Shown in pieces: positions 7,541-14,006 of a stretch of 14,835 nucleotides of DNA. The DNA is taken from assembly GCA_030671005.1 (NCBI GenBank), contig DAOVAN010000027.1:1-14835 (forward strand), written 5' to 3'. Positions within the stretch are counted from its first letter, which is position 1. The number at the start of each line of letters is the position of its first letter. Origin of the DNA: Caldifarciminota bacterium. GTDB taxonomy: Bacteria > Hydrothermota > Tepidihabitantia > SM23-42. A program made the position numbers and the translations under genes. The notes below the pieces were generated by a model. It was not told the origin of the DNA. It was given only the letters and a program-made list of their open reading frames with translations, and did not search any database.

Positions 7541-7692
7541 AAGCACGAAATTCGAAACACTAAATACGAAACAAATCACAATAACCAAATTTCAAAAATT
7601 CAAAACTAAGTGTTTTGGTAATTTGAGCATTTGAATTTCGATATTGTTTCGGGTTTCGAAATTCGGATTTCGGATTTCCCGCCTCAGGCGGG
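7541..7692. repeat. A/T-rich imperfect palindrome, probable dispersed intergenic repeat
   Basis: Between the convergent ends of rpsZ and recR lies a tract whose left half is A-rich and right half T-rich. The halves fold on each other imperfectly. CAAAAC (7601-7606) pairs with GTTTTG (7612-7617) around a five-base loop. GAAACAA (7568-7574) pairs with the TTGTTTC ending at 7650. GAAATTCGAAAC (7547-7558) matches the complement of 7653-7664 at 11 of 12 positions. Repeats with GAAATTCGAAAC-type wording are, from memory, scattered in intergenic regions of several uncultivated bacterial lineages. One copy cannot prove that it is dispersed here. Confidence 0.6.
7678..7692. terminator. GC-rich hairpin abutting the recR stop
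   Basis: CCCGCCT (7678-7684) and AGGCGGG (7686-7692) form a perfect seven-pair stem around one base (six pairs with a three-base loop is more realistic). It touches the recR stop codon. A run of T is poor on both strands, with only TTAGATTT downstream on the plus strand, so this is at best a weak bidirectional terminator. It may instead be the terminal part of the neighbouring palindromic element. Confidence 0.4.
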
Positions 7693-8280
7693 TTAGATTT
7701 CTCTCCTTCCTTCTAAGGCTCGGGAAAGGGTTGTCGTATCTGCCAAATCCAGATCACTGCCCATGGGTAGGCCGCGCGCGATCCGAGTCACGGTAATACC
7801 CAACGGTTTAATCAACTTGGCGATGTAAATCGCCGTGACATCGCCTTCCGTCGTCGGGTTTGTCGCGATGATCACCTCAGAAACATCACCGTTTCTCAAT
7901 CTGTCTACAAGTGTCTTGATCCGTAAATCATCAGGGCCTATGTTGTCTATCGGTGATATGATGCCGTGGATAACATGATACACCCCTCGATATTCACAGG
8001 TTTTCTCAATAACCATGACGTCGGATGGCTGTTCGACAACACATATACTGTCCCGTTCCCGGACTTCATCTACACAGATTTCACAAGGATCTTTTTCACT
8101 CAGATTATGGCAGATCGAGCATTCCTTCAGCTCGGTGCGCGATTTCACGATCGCATCGGCCAGGTTCTGCACCTTTGTCGTTTCCATTTTTTGCAGGTAG
8201 AACGCAATCCGCTGGGCTGATTTACGTCCGATCCCGGGTAACCATTGTAGTTTCTCTATTAGATCCTTGAGTAGTGCCAC
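7693..8280 (-). CDS. recR: Recombination mediator protein RecR
   Basis: RecR, with RecO or RecF, loads RecA onto SSB-coated single-stranded DNA in gap repair. The 195-residue protein has the helix-hairpin-helix LPGIGRKSAQRIAF (14-27), a four-cysteine zinc finger (C54, C57, C66, C69), and a Toprim domain starting at CVVEQPSDV (acidic residue E83) with the family stretch HGIISPIDNIGPDDL. The N-terminus is a few residues shorter than usual. An in-frame stop at 8293-8295 leaves GTG 8280 as the only good start, and there is no Shine-Dalgarno before it; a promoter sits five bases upstream (see that entry). The usual partners dnaX and the YbaB gene are not adjacent. Confidence 0.95.
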   Translation of the reverse strand: MALLKDLIEKLQWLPGIGRKSAQRIAFYLQKMETTKVQNLADAIVKSRTELKECSICHNLSEKDPCEICVDEVRERDSICVVEQPSDVMVIEKTCEYRGVYHVIHGIISPIDNIGPDDLRIKTLVDRLRNGDVSEVIIATNPTTEGDVTAIYIAKLIKPLGITVTRIARGLPMGSDLDLADTTTLSRALEGRREI

Positions 8281-8285
8281 GTTAT

Positions 8286-8313
8286 ATTCTAACTATATGG
8301 AGCGACAAGTCAA
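8286..8313 (-). promoter_or_regulatory. recR promoter, predicted leaderless
   Basis: Reading the minus strand: TTGACT (8313-8308), a 16-base spacer, then TAGAAT (8291-8286), then ATAAC and the recR GTG at 8280. Both hexamers match the sigma-70 consensus at five of six positions. With only five bases between the -10 box and the start codon, transcription should begin at or next to the GTG, which explains the missing Shine-Dalgarno. No experimental start is known. Confidence 0.6.
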
Positions 8314-8364
8314 CAGCAAACGGATTACACAACCGTGGTTTTCCAGAAACGAAAGAGAAGGAGC

Positions 8365-8392
8365 TTGATTTTCCCCGCGGATGCGCTATAAT
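8365..8392 (+). promoter_or_regulatory. Promoter of the metal-dependent hydrolase gene
   Basis: TTGATT (8365-8370), a 16-base spacer and a perfect TATAAT (8387-8392) precede the gene at 8456. Transcription would start near 8399, leaving an untranslated leader of about 57 bases with a normal Shine-Dalgarno. This contrasts with the divergent recR promoter about 50 bases away. Confidence 0.65.
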
Positions 8393-8407
8393 AGACAGAA
8401 CCTTTAA

Positions 8408-8438
8408 AGATTTTTGGTGTTATTCTAAGATAAAATCT
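8408..8438 (+). other. Inverted repeat in the 5' leader of the hydrolase gene
   Basis: AGATTTT (8408-8414) and AAAATCT (8432-8438) are exact complements separated by 17 bases, within the predicted leader and ending four bases before the Shine-Dalgarno (GGAAGGAG, 8442-8449). The stem is A/T-rich and weak. It could modulate ribosome access or be chance. Confidence 0.25.
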
Positions 8439-8455
8439 CACGGAAGGAGTGTAAT

Positions 8456-9103
8456 GTGAAAATCAAATTTCTTGGCCACGCTTCATTTCTCATAACATCC
8501 GAAAAGGGGGTTAGAATAATCACCGACCCATACAAACCAGGATGTTTTGATGGAGGCATAAAGTACGCTCCCATAACTGATGAAGCCGACATCGTCACGA
8601 TCTCTCACGAGCATGATGACCACAATGCAACGGACATCGCTGGTAATCCTACTTTTGTTCGCGGCAGTGGCAAGAAGGAGCTCAAGGATATTGTGATAAA
8701 GGGATATGATGTCTTCCATGATGAAAGCGGCGGTAAAGAAAGGGGTAAGAACACGATATTTCAAATGACGGTTGATGGTATGAACATTGTTCATCTAGGT
8801 GATCTTGGCCATCCGCTCTCAGACGAAAACATCGAGAAGATCGGTGCAGTCGACATCTTATTCGTTCCGGTCGGAGGTCATTTCACAATAGATGCTAAAA
8901 TAGCCCAAATCACGGTTAGCAAACTTCAACCGAAAATTGTCGTGCCGATGCATTTCAAGACTGACAAGTGCGGCTTTCCCATCGCGCCGGTGGAAGATTA
9001 CATAAAAAACAGGGAAACCAAGAAGTTGGACGGGGAGTTCGAGATAACAAAGGAAAATCTACCTGAGGGGACTACAACCTTTGTGCTCACGCCGACAAAA
9101 TAA
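8456..9103 (+). CDS. Metallo-beta-lactamase-fold hydrolase (UlaG/UPF0173-like)
   Basis: A 215-residue cytoplasmic protein of the L-ascorbate lactonase-like / UPF0173 branch of the metallo-beta-lactamase superfamily. Visible metal-ligand motifs are HEHDDH (51-56, the HxHxDH signature), GD at 115-116 and H166 in VPMHF. H8 in the opening FLGHASFLI is typical of this branch, as is HDE at 88-90 followed by RGKN. GTG 8456 is the start: GGAAGGAG lies six bases upstream, and the overlapping ATG at 8454 is followed at once by a stop. It is transcribed alone. The substrate cannot be inferred; the family includes lactonases and phosphodiesterases. Confidence 0.88.
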   Translation: MKIKFLGHASFLITSEKGVRIITDPYKPGCFDGGIKYAPITDEADIVTISHEHDDHNATDIAGNPTFVRGSGKKELKDIVIKGYDVFHDESGGKERGKNTIFQMTVDGMNIVHLGDLGHPLSDENIEKIGAVDILFVPVGGHFTIDAKIAQITVSKLQPKIVVPMHFKTDKCGFPIAPVEDYIKNRETKKLDGEFEITKENLPEGTTTFVLTPTK

Positions 9104-9124
9104 CCGTTCAACACTTGGGATGCT

Positions 9125-9149
9125 GGATGACATTAATCTCAATGCATCC
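9125..9149 (+). promoter_or_regulatory. Inverted repeat within the fumarase promoter (possible operator)
   Basis: GGATG-A-CATT (9125-9134) is complementary to AATG-CATCC (9141-9149) except for one bulged A, with a six-base centre. It lies between and partly over the predicted -35 and -10 boxes, the position of a repressor site. No T-run follows, so it is not a terminator for the upstream gene. The binding protein, if any, is unknown. Confidence 0.35.
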
Positions 9150-9156
9150 GTACAAT
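9127..9156 (+). promoter_or_regulatory. Probable promoter of the fumarase operon
   Basis: ATGACA (9127-9132), an 18-base spacer and TACAAT (9151-9156) each match the sigma-70 consensus at five of six positions. Transcription would start near 9163, about 40 bases before the start codon. Confidence 0.45.
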
Positions 9157-9202
9157 CATCTGTCAGAATCTACATCGAGCCGGTAGGCTGGAAGGAACGC
9201 CA

Positions 9203-10042
9203 ATGAGGCAAGTTCCATATAAGACAATCGTCGAAACAGTTGCCCAGTTATGCACCGATGCAAATTATTTTCTTGGTGATGATATGATAAAAGCATTCAA
9301 AGATGGCCTGAGCAAGGAAGACTCAGATGCTGGCAAAGACATCCTAAATCAGTTACTGAAGAATGCGGACATCGCCAAAACCGAAAAAGTACCATTGTGC
9401 CAAGATTGTGGTTTCGCGGTCATTTTCCTGGAATTAGGTACCGATGCACATGTCGAGGGTAACATCATAGAAGCAATAAACGATGGAGTGAAAAAAGGAT
9501 ACACTGATGGTTATTTAAGGAAATCAATACTATCCGATCCAGTGAAAGGCAGGAATACTGGTGATAACACACCCGCAATAATCCATACTACTCTTGTACC
9601 TGGTGATAAGATCAAGATCACGGTCGCACCCAAAGGTGGTGGCAGCGAAAACATGAGCGAAGTCAACATGATGAAGCCAGCCGATGGTATTGAAGGCGTG
9701 AAAACCTTTGTTGTTGACCGTGTCCTCCGTTCGAGTGCTAATCCGTGTCCCCCAATCGTTGTCGGTGTGGGCGTTGGAGGCACGTTTGAATATGTGGCAT
9801 TCCTCGCAAAAAAGGCGTTGCTCAGAAACATCGGCGAGCGTAATCCTGATCCCTTTTATGCAGATGTTGAGCGAGAGCTACTCGAGAGGATTAACAATCT
9901 GGGCATTGGACCGCAGGGACTAGGTGGACGAATTACTGCCCTGGATGTCTTCATCGAAACCCACCCGCGTCACATCGCCTCATTTCCAGTTGCCGTCAAT
10001 ATCAACTGCCATGTGGCACGCCATAAAACGGCGGTCATATAA
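9203..10042 (+). CDS. Class I fumarate hydratase, alpha subunit (4Fe-4S)
   Basis: Part of the two-subunit, oxygen-sensitive iron-sulfur fumarase/tartrate dehydratase family, interconverting fumarate and L-malate in the TCA cycle or its reductive branch. The 279 residues correspond to the N-terminal half of single-chain FumA. Probable cluster ligands are C66 (PLCQD), C182 (NPCPP) and C269 (NCH). KGGGSENMS (144-152) and GVGVGG (188-193) are family motifs. The usual CQDTG reads CQDCG here. GGAAGGA lies six bases before ATG 9203. The beta subunit follows after 12 bases. An L(+)-tartrate dehydratase role is possible, but no tartrate genes are nearby. Confidence 0.93.
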   Translation: MRQVPYKTIVETVAQLCTDANYFLGDDMIKAFKDGLSKEDSDAGKDILNQLLKNADIAKTEKVPLCQDCGFAVIFLELGTDAHVEGNIIEAINDGVKKGYTDGYLRKSILSDPVKGRNTGDNTPAIIHTTLVPGDKIKITVAPKGGGSENMSEVNMMKPADGIEGVKTFVVDRVLRSSANPCPPIVVGVGVGGTFEYVAFLAKKALLRNIGERNPDPFYADVERELLERINNLGIGPQGLGGRITALDVFIETHPRHIASFPVAVNINCHVARHKTAVI

Positions 10043-10054
10043 GAAAGGAGAGAC

Positions 10055-10609
10055 ATGAGCGAACCGAAGAAAATAAGCCCACCACTGTCAGACGAAGATA
10101 TAATGAATCTGAAGATCGGCGATCGAGTATTGATTACGGGCAAGATTCTAACAGGCCGAGACAGTGCCCACAAGCGGTTATACGAACTGATTCAAAAAGG
10201 AGAGAAACTGCCAATTGAAATAAAAGGGCAAATCATATACTACGTAGGACCAGCTCCAGCCAAACCCGGCTATGTGATAGGTTCTGCAGGACCGACGACT
10301 TCCTATCGCATGGACCCTTATGCCCCCCTTCTGATGGAGCATGGTTTGAAAGGCATGATTGGCAAAGGCGTGCGTTCACAGTCAGTACGGGACGCCATGA
10401 AGAAATTCAAGGGAGTCTACTTTGCCGCAACGGGCGGAGCCGGGGCTTTGATAGCGAGGAATATCCGGACCGCAACGATCATAGCATATGAAGACCTTGG
10501 ACCCGAGGCAATACGCGAGCTCGAGGTCGAAGACTTCCCGGTTATCGTTGCTAATGATGCCTTTGGCGGCGATCTTTACGAAGAAGGCATGAAGAAGTTC
10601 AGGAGATGA
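10055..10609 (+). CDS. Class I fumarate hydratase, beta subunit
   Basis: The 184-residue partner of the preceding alpha subunit, equivalent to the C-terminal half of single-chain class I fumarases. It carries TGRDSAHKRL (33-42), YVGPAP, GPTTSYRMD (79-87) and MIGKG (101-105), which contribute to the substrate pocket, and AATGGAGAL further on. AAAGGAG ending six bases before the ATG is a strong ribosome binding site. Together the two genes encode a complete enzyme. Only three bases separate its stop from the end of the convergent small transporter subunit gene. Confidence 0.93.
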   Translation: MSEPKKISPPLSDEDIMNLKIGDRVLITGKILTGRDSAHKRLYELIQKGEKLPIEIKGQIIYYVGPAPAKPGYVIGSAGPTTSYRMDPYAPLLMEHGLKGMIGKGVRSQSVRDAMKKFKGVYFAATGGAGALIARNIRTATIIAYEDLGPEAIRELEVEDFPVIVANDAFGGDLYEEGMKKFRR

Positions 10610-10612
10610 CGA

Positions 10613-10708
10613 TTATTTTTTAACCTTCATCTTAACAAGACAGAGAATTATGCCGCCAAACAGAACGAAGGCGGTGACAGCAAACATAATCCATGCGGAT
10701 ACAGGCAT
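10613..10708 (-). CDS. MetS-like small subunit of an NSS transporter (31 residues)
   Basis: A tiny gene immediately after the NSS transporter gene, sharing one base with its stop codon (ATGATG containing TGA). The product has a short N-terminus (MPVSAW), one hydrophobic segment of about 19 residues with a central GG (about 7-25) and a basic tail (KMKVKK), so it is a single-pass membrane peptide. AAGGAGG (10720-10714) is five bases from the chosen ATG (10708); the ATG three bases earlier is too close to it. In Corynebacterium glutamicum the small protein MetS is required with the NSS protein MetP for methionine and alanine uptake, and peptides of this form commonly follow bacterial NSS genes. 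The assignment rests on position and form, not a sequence search. Confidence 0.82.
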   Translation of the reverse strand: MPVSAWIMFAVTAFVLFGGIILCLVKMKVKK

Positions 10709-12171
10709 CATGTCCTCCTTTTCTTCTTATAGAGGAACACCGCAACAACCACAAAAGCAATGATCAATAACCAGCCACCAAGAAACTCAGCGAGGCGCGA
10801 GTAACCACCGTAGGCTGACTTCACCCGGTCGACCACGTTTGTAATAAAGAGTATGCCAACTACTACGGGCGTGAAATATTTAATACAGAAATCCCACCAA
10901 CGACCAATCGTGAAATCAGACTTGCTATTTGCATACTTGCGTATTTCTTCATGCTTGTAAAACCACCCGACGGCAACACACATCAACACCCCAACAACCA
11001 ACAAGCCGAAGTTATTCATGAAGTAATCAACGATGTCAAGCCAGAAAAGCCCACTCTGTGTTGTATAGATGAGACCGATAACACCGGCAACAATGGCGAA
11101 CCCGATGTTCACGTACACACGCTTCAGCTTATATTTCTCAATCAGCGAAGCAGCACCGGCCTCGATTAAGGAGAACGCGGAATCTATGCCCAGGGTCAAA
11201 ATCATAAGAAAGAAGAGTACACCGAATATTACGGAACCAACGGGTAATAGACTGATGATTGTTGGATATGTCACAAATGCGAGCTGCGGACCCGCCTGCA
11301 CCACCTCGCTCACCGGCAGGCCGGTTTGGTGTGAGTAGTAACCTAGTGTAGCGAATACAGCGAATCCACCGACAAACGCAGTAGCCGCATCAGCAAGACT
11401 AACCAAGAATGCGTTATTCACAACATCCGCGTCTCTGGGCAGAAAACTGGCATAGGTTATCTGCACGCCAAAACCAATCGTCAACGAGAAGAAGACCTGT
11501 GAATAGGCATGTAGCCACACACGGTAGTTCAATAGTGCATTGAAGTTGGGCGTCAAGTAGAATTTCAATCCCTCGAGCGCACCGGGCAATGTTACCCCCC
11601 TAACCACGAATATTATCAATATGATCCAGGGAATGATAACCGTGAAGTAAACGACTTTGCCGACTGTCTTCACACCCTTCCAAATCGCGGCGACGATTGC
11701 AATCCAGGTCAGCACCAGGCCGAGGGTAATCATCCATCGAATTGATCCTATCTGCAAGGGTGATTCTGACATCTTGAGGAATTGGTCAAAAAAGAAACCT
11801 TGTGTATTATCACCCCATGCCAGGTTGAACGAGTATCCGAGGTAATTGAAAGCCCAGCCCATGACGACTGCGTAGTATGTGGCAATACCAAAGCCCACGA
11901 GTAGCGCAAACCAACCCAAGACCTCAAAACCCTTTTTCAGACTTCCCAGGGCAAGGGGAGCACCTTTCGCGAATTTATGTCCAACCGAATATTCCAGAAC
12001 CATTAGTGGTATACCTGCCGTCAAAAGGGCAACGAGGAAAGGAATCAAAAACGCGCCTCCGCCGCATTCGTAGCAAATATAGGGGAAACGCCAGATGTTA
12101 CCTAAACCAATCGCTGAACCTATGGAGGCTAGTATGAATGCTGTTCTACTATCCCATCTCTCTCTCCTCAT
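10708..12171 (-). CDS. Sodium-dependent NSS-family amino acid transporter (MetP-like)
   Basis: A 487-residue inner-membrane symporter of the neurotransmitter:sodium symporter (SLC6/LeuT) family, probably importing an amino acid with Na+. The hallmark first membrane helix GSAIGLGNIWRFPY (18-31) holds the Na+ and substrate backbone ligands and R28. ECGGGAFLIPF follows, with Cys where the family usually has Asn (ENGGGAF). About twelve hydrophobic segments are visible. Pairing with a MetS-like small subunit suggests methionine, alanine or another neutral amino acid, but substrate cannot be read from sequence. ATG 12171 fits the family N-terminus, lacks a Shine-Dalgarno and lies five bases behind a consensus promoter. 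Confidence 0.93.
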   Translation of the reverse strand: MRRERWDSRTAFILASIGSAIGLGNIWRFPYICYECGGGAFLIPFLVALLTAGIPLMVLEYSVGHKFAKGAPLALGSLKKGFEVLGWFALLVGFGIATYYAVVMGWAFNYLGYSFNLAWGDNTQGFFFDQFLKMSESPLQIGSIRWMITLGLVLTWIAIVAAIWKGVKTVGKVVYFTVIIPWIILIIFVVRGVTLPGALEGLKFYLTPNFNALLNYRVWLHAYSQVFFSLTIGFGVQITYASFLPRDADVVNNAFLVSLADAATAFVGGFAVFATLGYYSHQTGLPVSEVVQAGPQLAFVTYPTIISLLPVGSVIFGVLFFLMILTLGIDSAFSLIEAGAASLIEKYKLKRVYVNIGFAIVAGVIGLIYTTQSGLFWLDIVDYFMNNFGLLVVGVLMCVAVGWFYKHEEIRKYANSKSDFTIGRWWDFCIKYFTPVVVGILFITNVVDRVKSAYGGYSRLAEFLGGWLLIIAFVVVAVFLYKKKRRT

Positions 12172-12176
12172 TGGAA

Positions 12177-12204
12177 ATTATAACAATATCTTGTATCATG
12201 TCAA
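12177..12204 (-). promoter_or_regulatory. NSS transporter promoter, perfect consensus and predicted leaderless
   Basis: Minus strand: TTGACA (12204-12199), 16 bases, TATAAT (12182-12177), then TTCCA and the ATG. Both hexamers are perfect sigma-70 consensus. The five-base gap to the start codon leaves no room for a leader, and no Shine-Dalgarno is present. Its -35 box lies six bases from the -35 box of the divergent mgtE promoter. Confidence 0.72.
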
Positions 12205-12210
12205 TTACTA

Positions 12211-12238
12211 TTGACTTTACTACATTTCAGCATAGACT
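12211..12238 (+). promoter_or_regulatory. mgtE promoter, predicted leaderless
   Basis: TTGACT (12211-12216), 16 bases, TAGACT (12233-12238), then AATCT and the mgtE ATG at 12244. The -35 is a five-of-six match and the -10 four of six. The spacing equals that of the divergent transporter promoter and of recR. No Shine-Dalgarno or room for an Mg2+ riboswitch exists upstream of the ATG. Confidence 0.55.
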
Positions 12239-12243
12239 AATCT

Positions 12244-13587
12244 ATGCGTGTCATACTACCCGAAATAAAGGAACTGCTTACCTCCCGGAAAAAGAAGGCC
12301 ATCAGAAAAGTAGTATCATATTTTGAGCCGGCAGACATTGCTGAAGTCTGGTCAGAATTCACGCTCAATGAGAAACTGAAGCTATTCAACAGCCTAGAAA
12401 CAGCACTTGCTACAGACATATTCGAATTCTTAAGCGAAGATCAGATGGTGGAACTGCTCGCTAACCTTCCGACGAGCAGGACGGTCCAAATTCTCAATGA
12501 AATGTCTCCTGACGACCGCACTGACCTGTTCGCGATACTTCCGGGCGAGGAGGTCGAGAAACTGATTCCGCTACTCGAAGCCGAAGAACAGAAAAGAGCC
12601 CGTGAGCTCCTTGCCTACAAGGAAAACACCGCTGGTGGCTTGATGACCACGGACTATATTACCGTGCCTGAAAATGTGAACATAGCCAGTGTCATGCAGG
12701 AATTGAGGGCAAAAGCCAAGGACATCGACTTCATCCACAATATCTATGTCGTAGATAAAGTGAATAGATTGCAGGGTATCATACCACTGAAGGATTTATT
12801 GACGACTAGCCCACATCGCAAAGTTGAGCGAGTAATGGAGACTTACTTTCCCAGTGTTGGGCTTGAAATAGACCAGGAAGAGGTTGCTCGGGTTTTCGAG
12901 AAATATGACGTGGCATCATTACCAGTTATGGATAAGCTAAGGCGTATCAAGGGCGTCATAACCGTTGATGACGTGATCGATGTCATCGAAGAAGAGGCAA
13001 GCGAAGATATTCATCGCTTCGGCGCCACCGAGGTGACCGAGCAGTACCTTTCGGCGAGCCCCGTCAATATCGCACAGAAGAGAGTGATCTGGCTGGTAAT
13101 TCTTGCGCTTGCCGGTTTCGTCTCGGGTTCTGTTCTCGAACACTATTCGTATCTGCTCTCGAGCATTGTCACACTCAGTTTCTTCATCCCGATACTCATG
13201 AACACCAGCGGCAGCGCTGGGACTCAGGCCGCAACCGTCGTCGTGCGCGGTCTAGCAACCGGCGAGATCAGGCTGCGTGACATTTGGCGTGTCGTACGAA
13301 AAGAATTCTTTATTGGAATCCTGATGGGTATCATCGCTGGTGCCATCACTGCGCTGCGTGCTTTTGTACTGCAGGGTGACGCCATGTTAGGACTCACGGT
13401 GGCGATTGCCATGATTACTGCAATCGTCATCGCTACGTCAATCGGCGGCATGCTCCCTATTATTTTCAAAAAACTCGGTGTTGATCCAGCCCTGATGTCT
13501 GGTCCCTTGATCGCTACAATTTTGGACACCACGACCCTACTCATATACTTCAATATCACAATCCTTCTCCTGTATAGATTTCAATGA
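12244..13587 (+). CDS. mgtE: Magnesium transporter MgtE
   Basis: Mg2+-gated Mg2+ channel of the inner membrane. The 447 residues match the family length (about 450). Domains in order: cytoplasmic N domain of helical repeats (1-125), ENTAGGLM linker (127-134), two CBS domains (about 135-255) and five membrane helices (about 275-447). DPA (414-416) and D428 in the last helix region correspond to the pore motif whose Asp binds Mg2+. The family's GGNxGxQ signature reads TSGSAGTQ at 321-328, with Ser where Asn is usual. The CBS domains normally sense cytoplasmic Mg2+ directly. It overlaps cutA by four bases (ATGA). Confidence 0.94.
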   Translation: MRVILPEIKELLTSRKKKAIRKVVSYFEPADIAEVWSEFTLNEKLKLFNSLETALATDIFEFLSEDQMVELLANLPTSRTVQILNEMSPDDRTDLFAILPGEEVEKLIPLLEAEEQKRARELLAYKENTAGGLMTTDYITVPENVNIASVMQELRAKAKDIDFIHNIYVVDKVNRLQGIIPLKDLLTTSPHRKVERVMETYFPSVGLEIDQEEVARVFEKYDVASLPVMDKLRRIKGVITVDDVIDVIEEEASEDIHRFGATEVTEQYLSASPVNIAQKRVIWLVILALAGFVSGSVLEHYSYLLSSIVTLSFFIPILMNTSGSAGTQAATVVVRGLATGEIRLRDIWRVVRKEFFIGILMGIIAGAITALRAFVLQGDAMLGLTVAIAMITAIVIATSIGGMLPIIFKKLGVDPALMSGPLIATILDTTTLLIYFNITILLLYRFQ

Positions 13588-13901
13588 AGCAAGAATACAT
13601 AGTCATATACACCACATTTCCTGATCTACGTACGGCAAAGAAAATCATCGGGGGATTAGTCCAGAGCAAATTGGCAGCTTGTGGGAATATTTTCAAGCTA
13701 TCTTCGATCTATCACTGGAAGGGTAAAGTCGAAAAGAACTCCGAGTACGGAGCTTTTATAAAAACAATCAAAGCCAAATATACTGCTGTGGAAACATATA
13801 TTAAAAAATATCATCCCTACGAAGTACCCGAAGTCATTGCCTGGACGATTGACAAGGGGTCAAGCAAGTATTTGGCCTGGGTTAGAAAGGAATCTTCCTA
13901 G
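13584..13901 (+). CDS. cutA: Divalent-cation tolerance protein CutA1
   Basis: A small, very stable trimeric protein with a ferredoxin-like fold, historically linked to copper and divalent-cation tolerance; its true function is unsettled. The 105 residues show KLAAC (29-33), SSIYHWKGKVE (40-50) and HPYEVPE (77-83), the family motifs, and end with YLAWVRK. The motif usually read AACVN is AACGN here. The start overlaps the mgtE stop, so the two are co-transcribed, which fits a shared link to divalent metals. No strong Shine-Dalgarno is seen; coupling is likely. Confidence 0.93.
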   Translation: MKQEYIVIYTTFPDLRTAKKIIGGLVQSKLAACGNIFKLSSIYHWKGKVEKNSEYGAFIKTIKAKYTAVETYIKKYHPYEVPEVIAWTIDKGSSKYLAWVRKESS

Positions 13902-13949
13902 AACATCCCTAACACAATTGATTTTGTAGCAAAAAACTCATTACGGTAT

Positions 13950-13971
13950 TTAATGCCATACCCAGCATTAA
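13950..13971. other. Intergenic hairpin between cutA and the convergent lipoprotein gene
   Basis: TTAATGC (13950-13956) and GCATTAA (13965-13971) form a perfect seven-pair stem with an eight-base loop. A run of six T (13997-14002) is 25 bases further on, too far for a standard intrinsic terminator on the plus strand, and no T-run follows on the minus strand. It lies where a shared terminator between convergent genes would be expected. Confidence 0.3.
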
Positions 13972-14006
13972 CGCAGCTTACACCGAATTCTCTGGGTTTT
14001 TTCTGC

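Noticed and set aside
8331..8340. AACC-GT-GGTT near-palindrome between the divergent promoters of recR and the hydrolase
   Set aside because: Four-base arms with a two-base centre are expected often by chance, and no second copy is seen.
8274..8459. Plus-strand open frame of 61 codons in the recR-hydrolase intergenic region
   Set aside because: It covers both predicted promoters and the hydrolase Shine-Dalgarno, has no ribosome binding site of its own and no protein-like pattern.
12172..12243. Possible Mg2+ riboswitch (M-box) upstream of mgtE
   Set aside because: Only 72 bases separate mgtE from the divergent gene, and they are filled by two promoters; an M-box needs far more sequence within the transcript.
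13997..14002. Run of six T after cutA as an intrinsic terminator
   Set aside because: The nearest stable stem ends 25 bases earlier; the only stem directly before the run would be five pairs with a 26-base loop.
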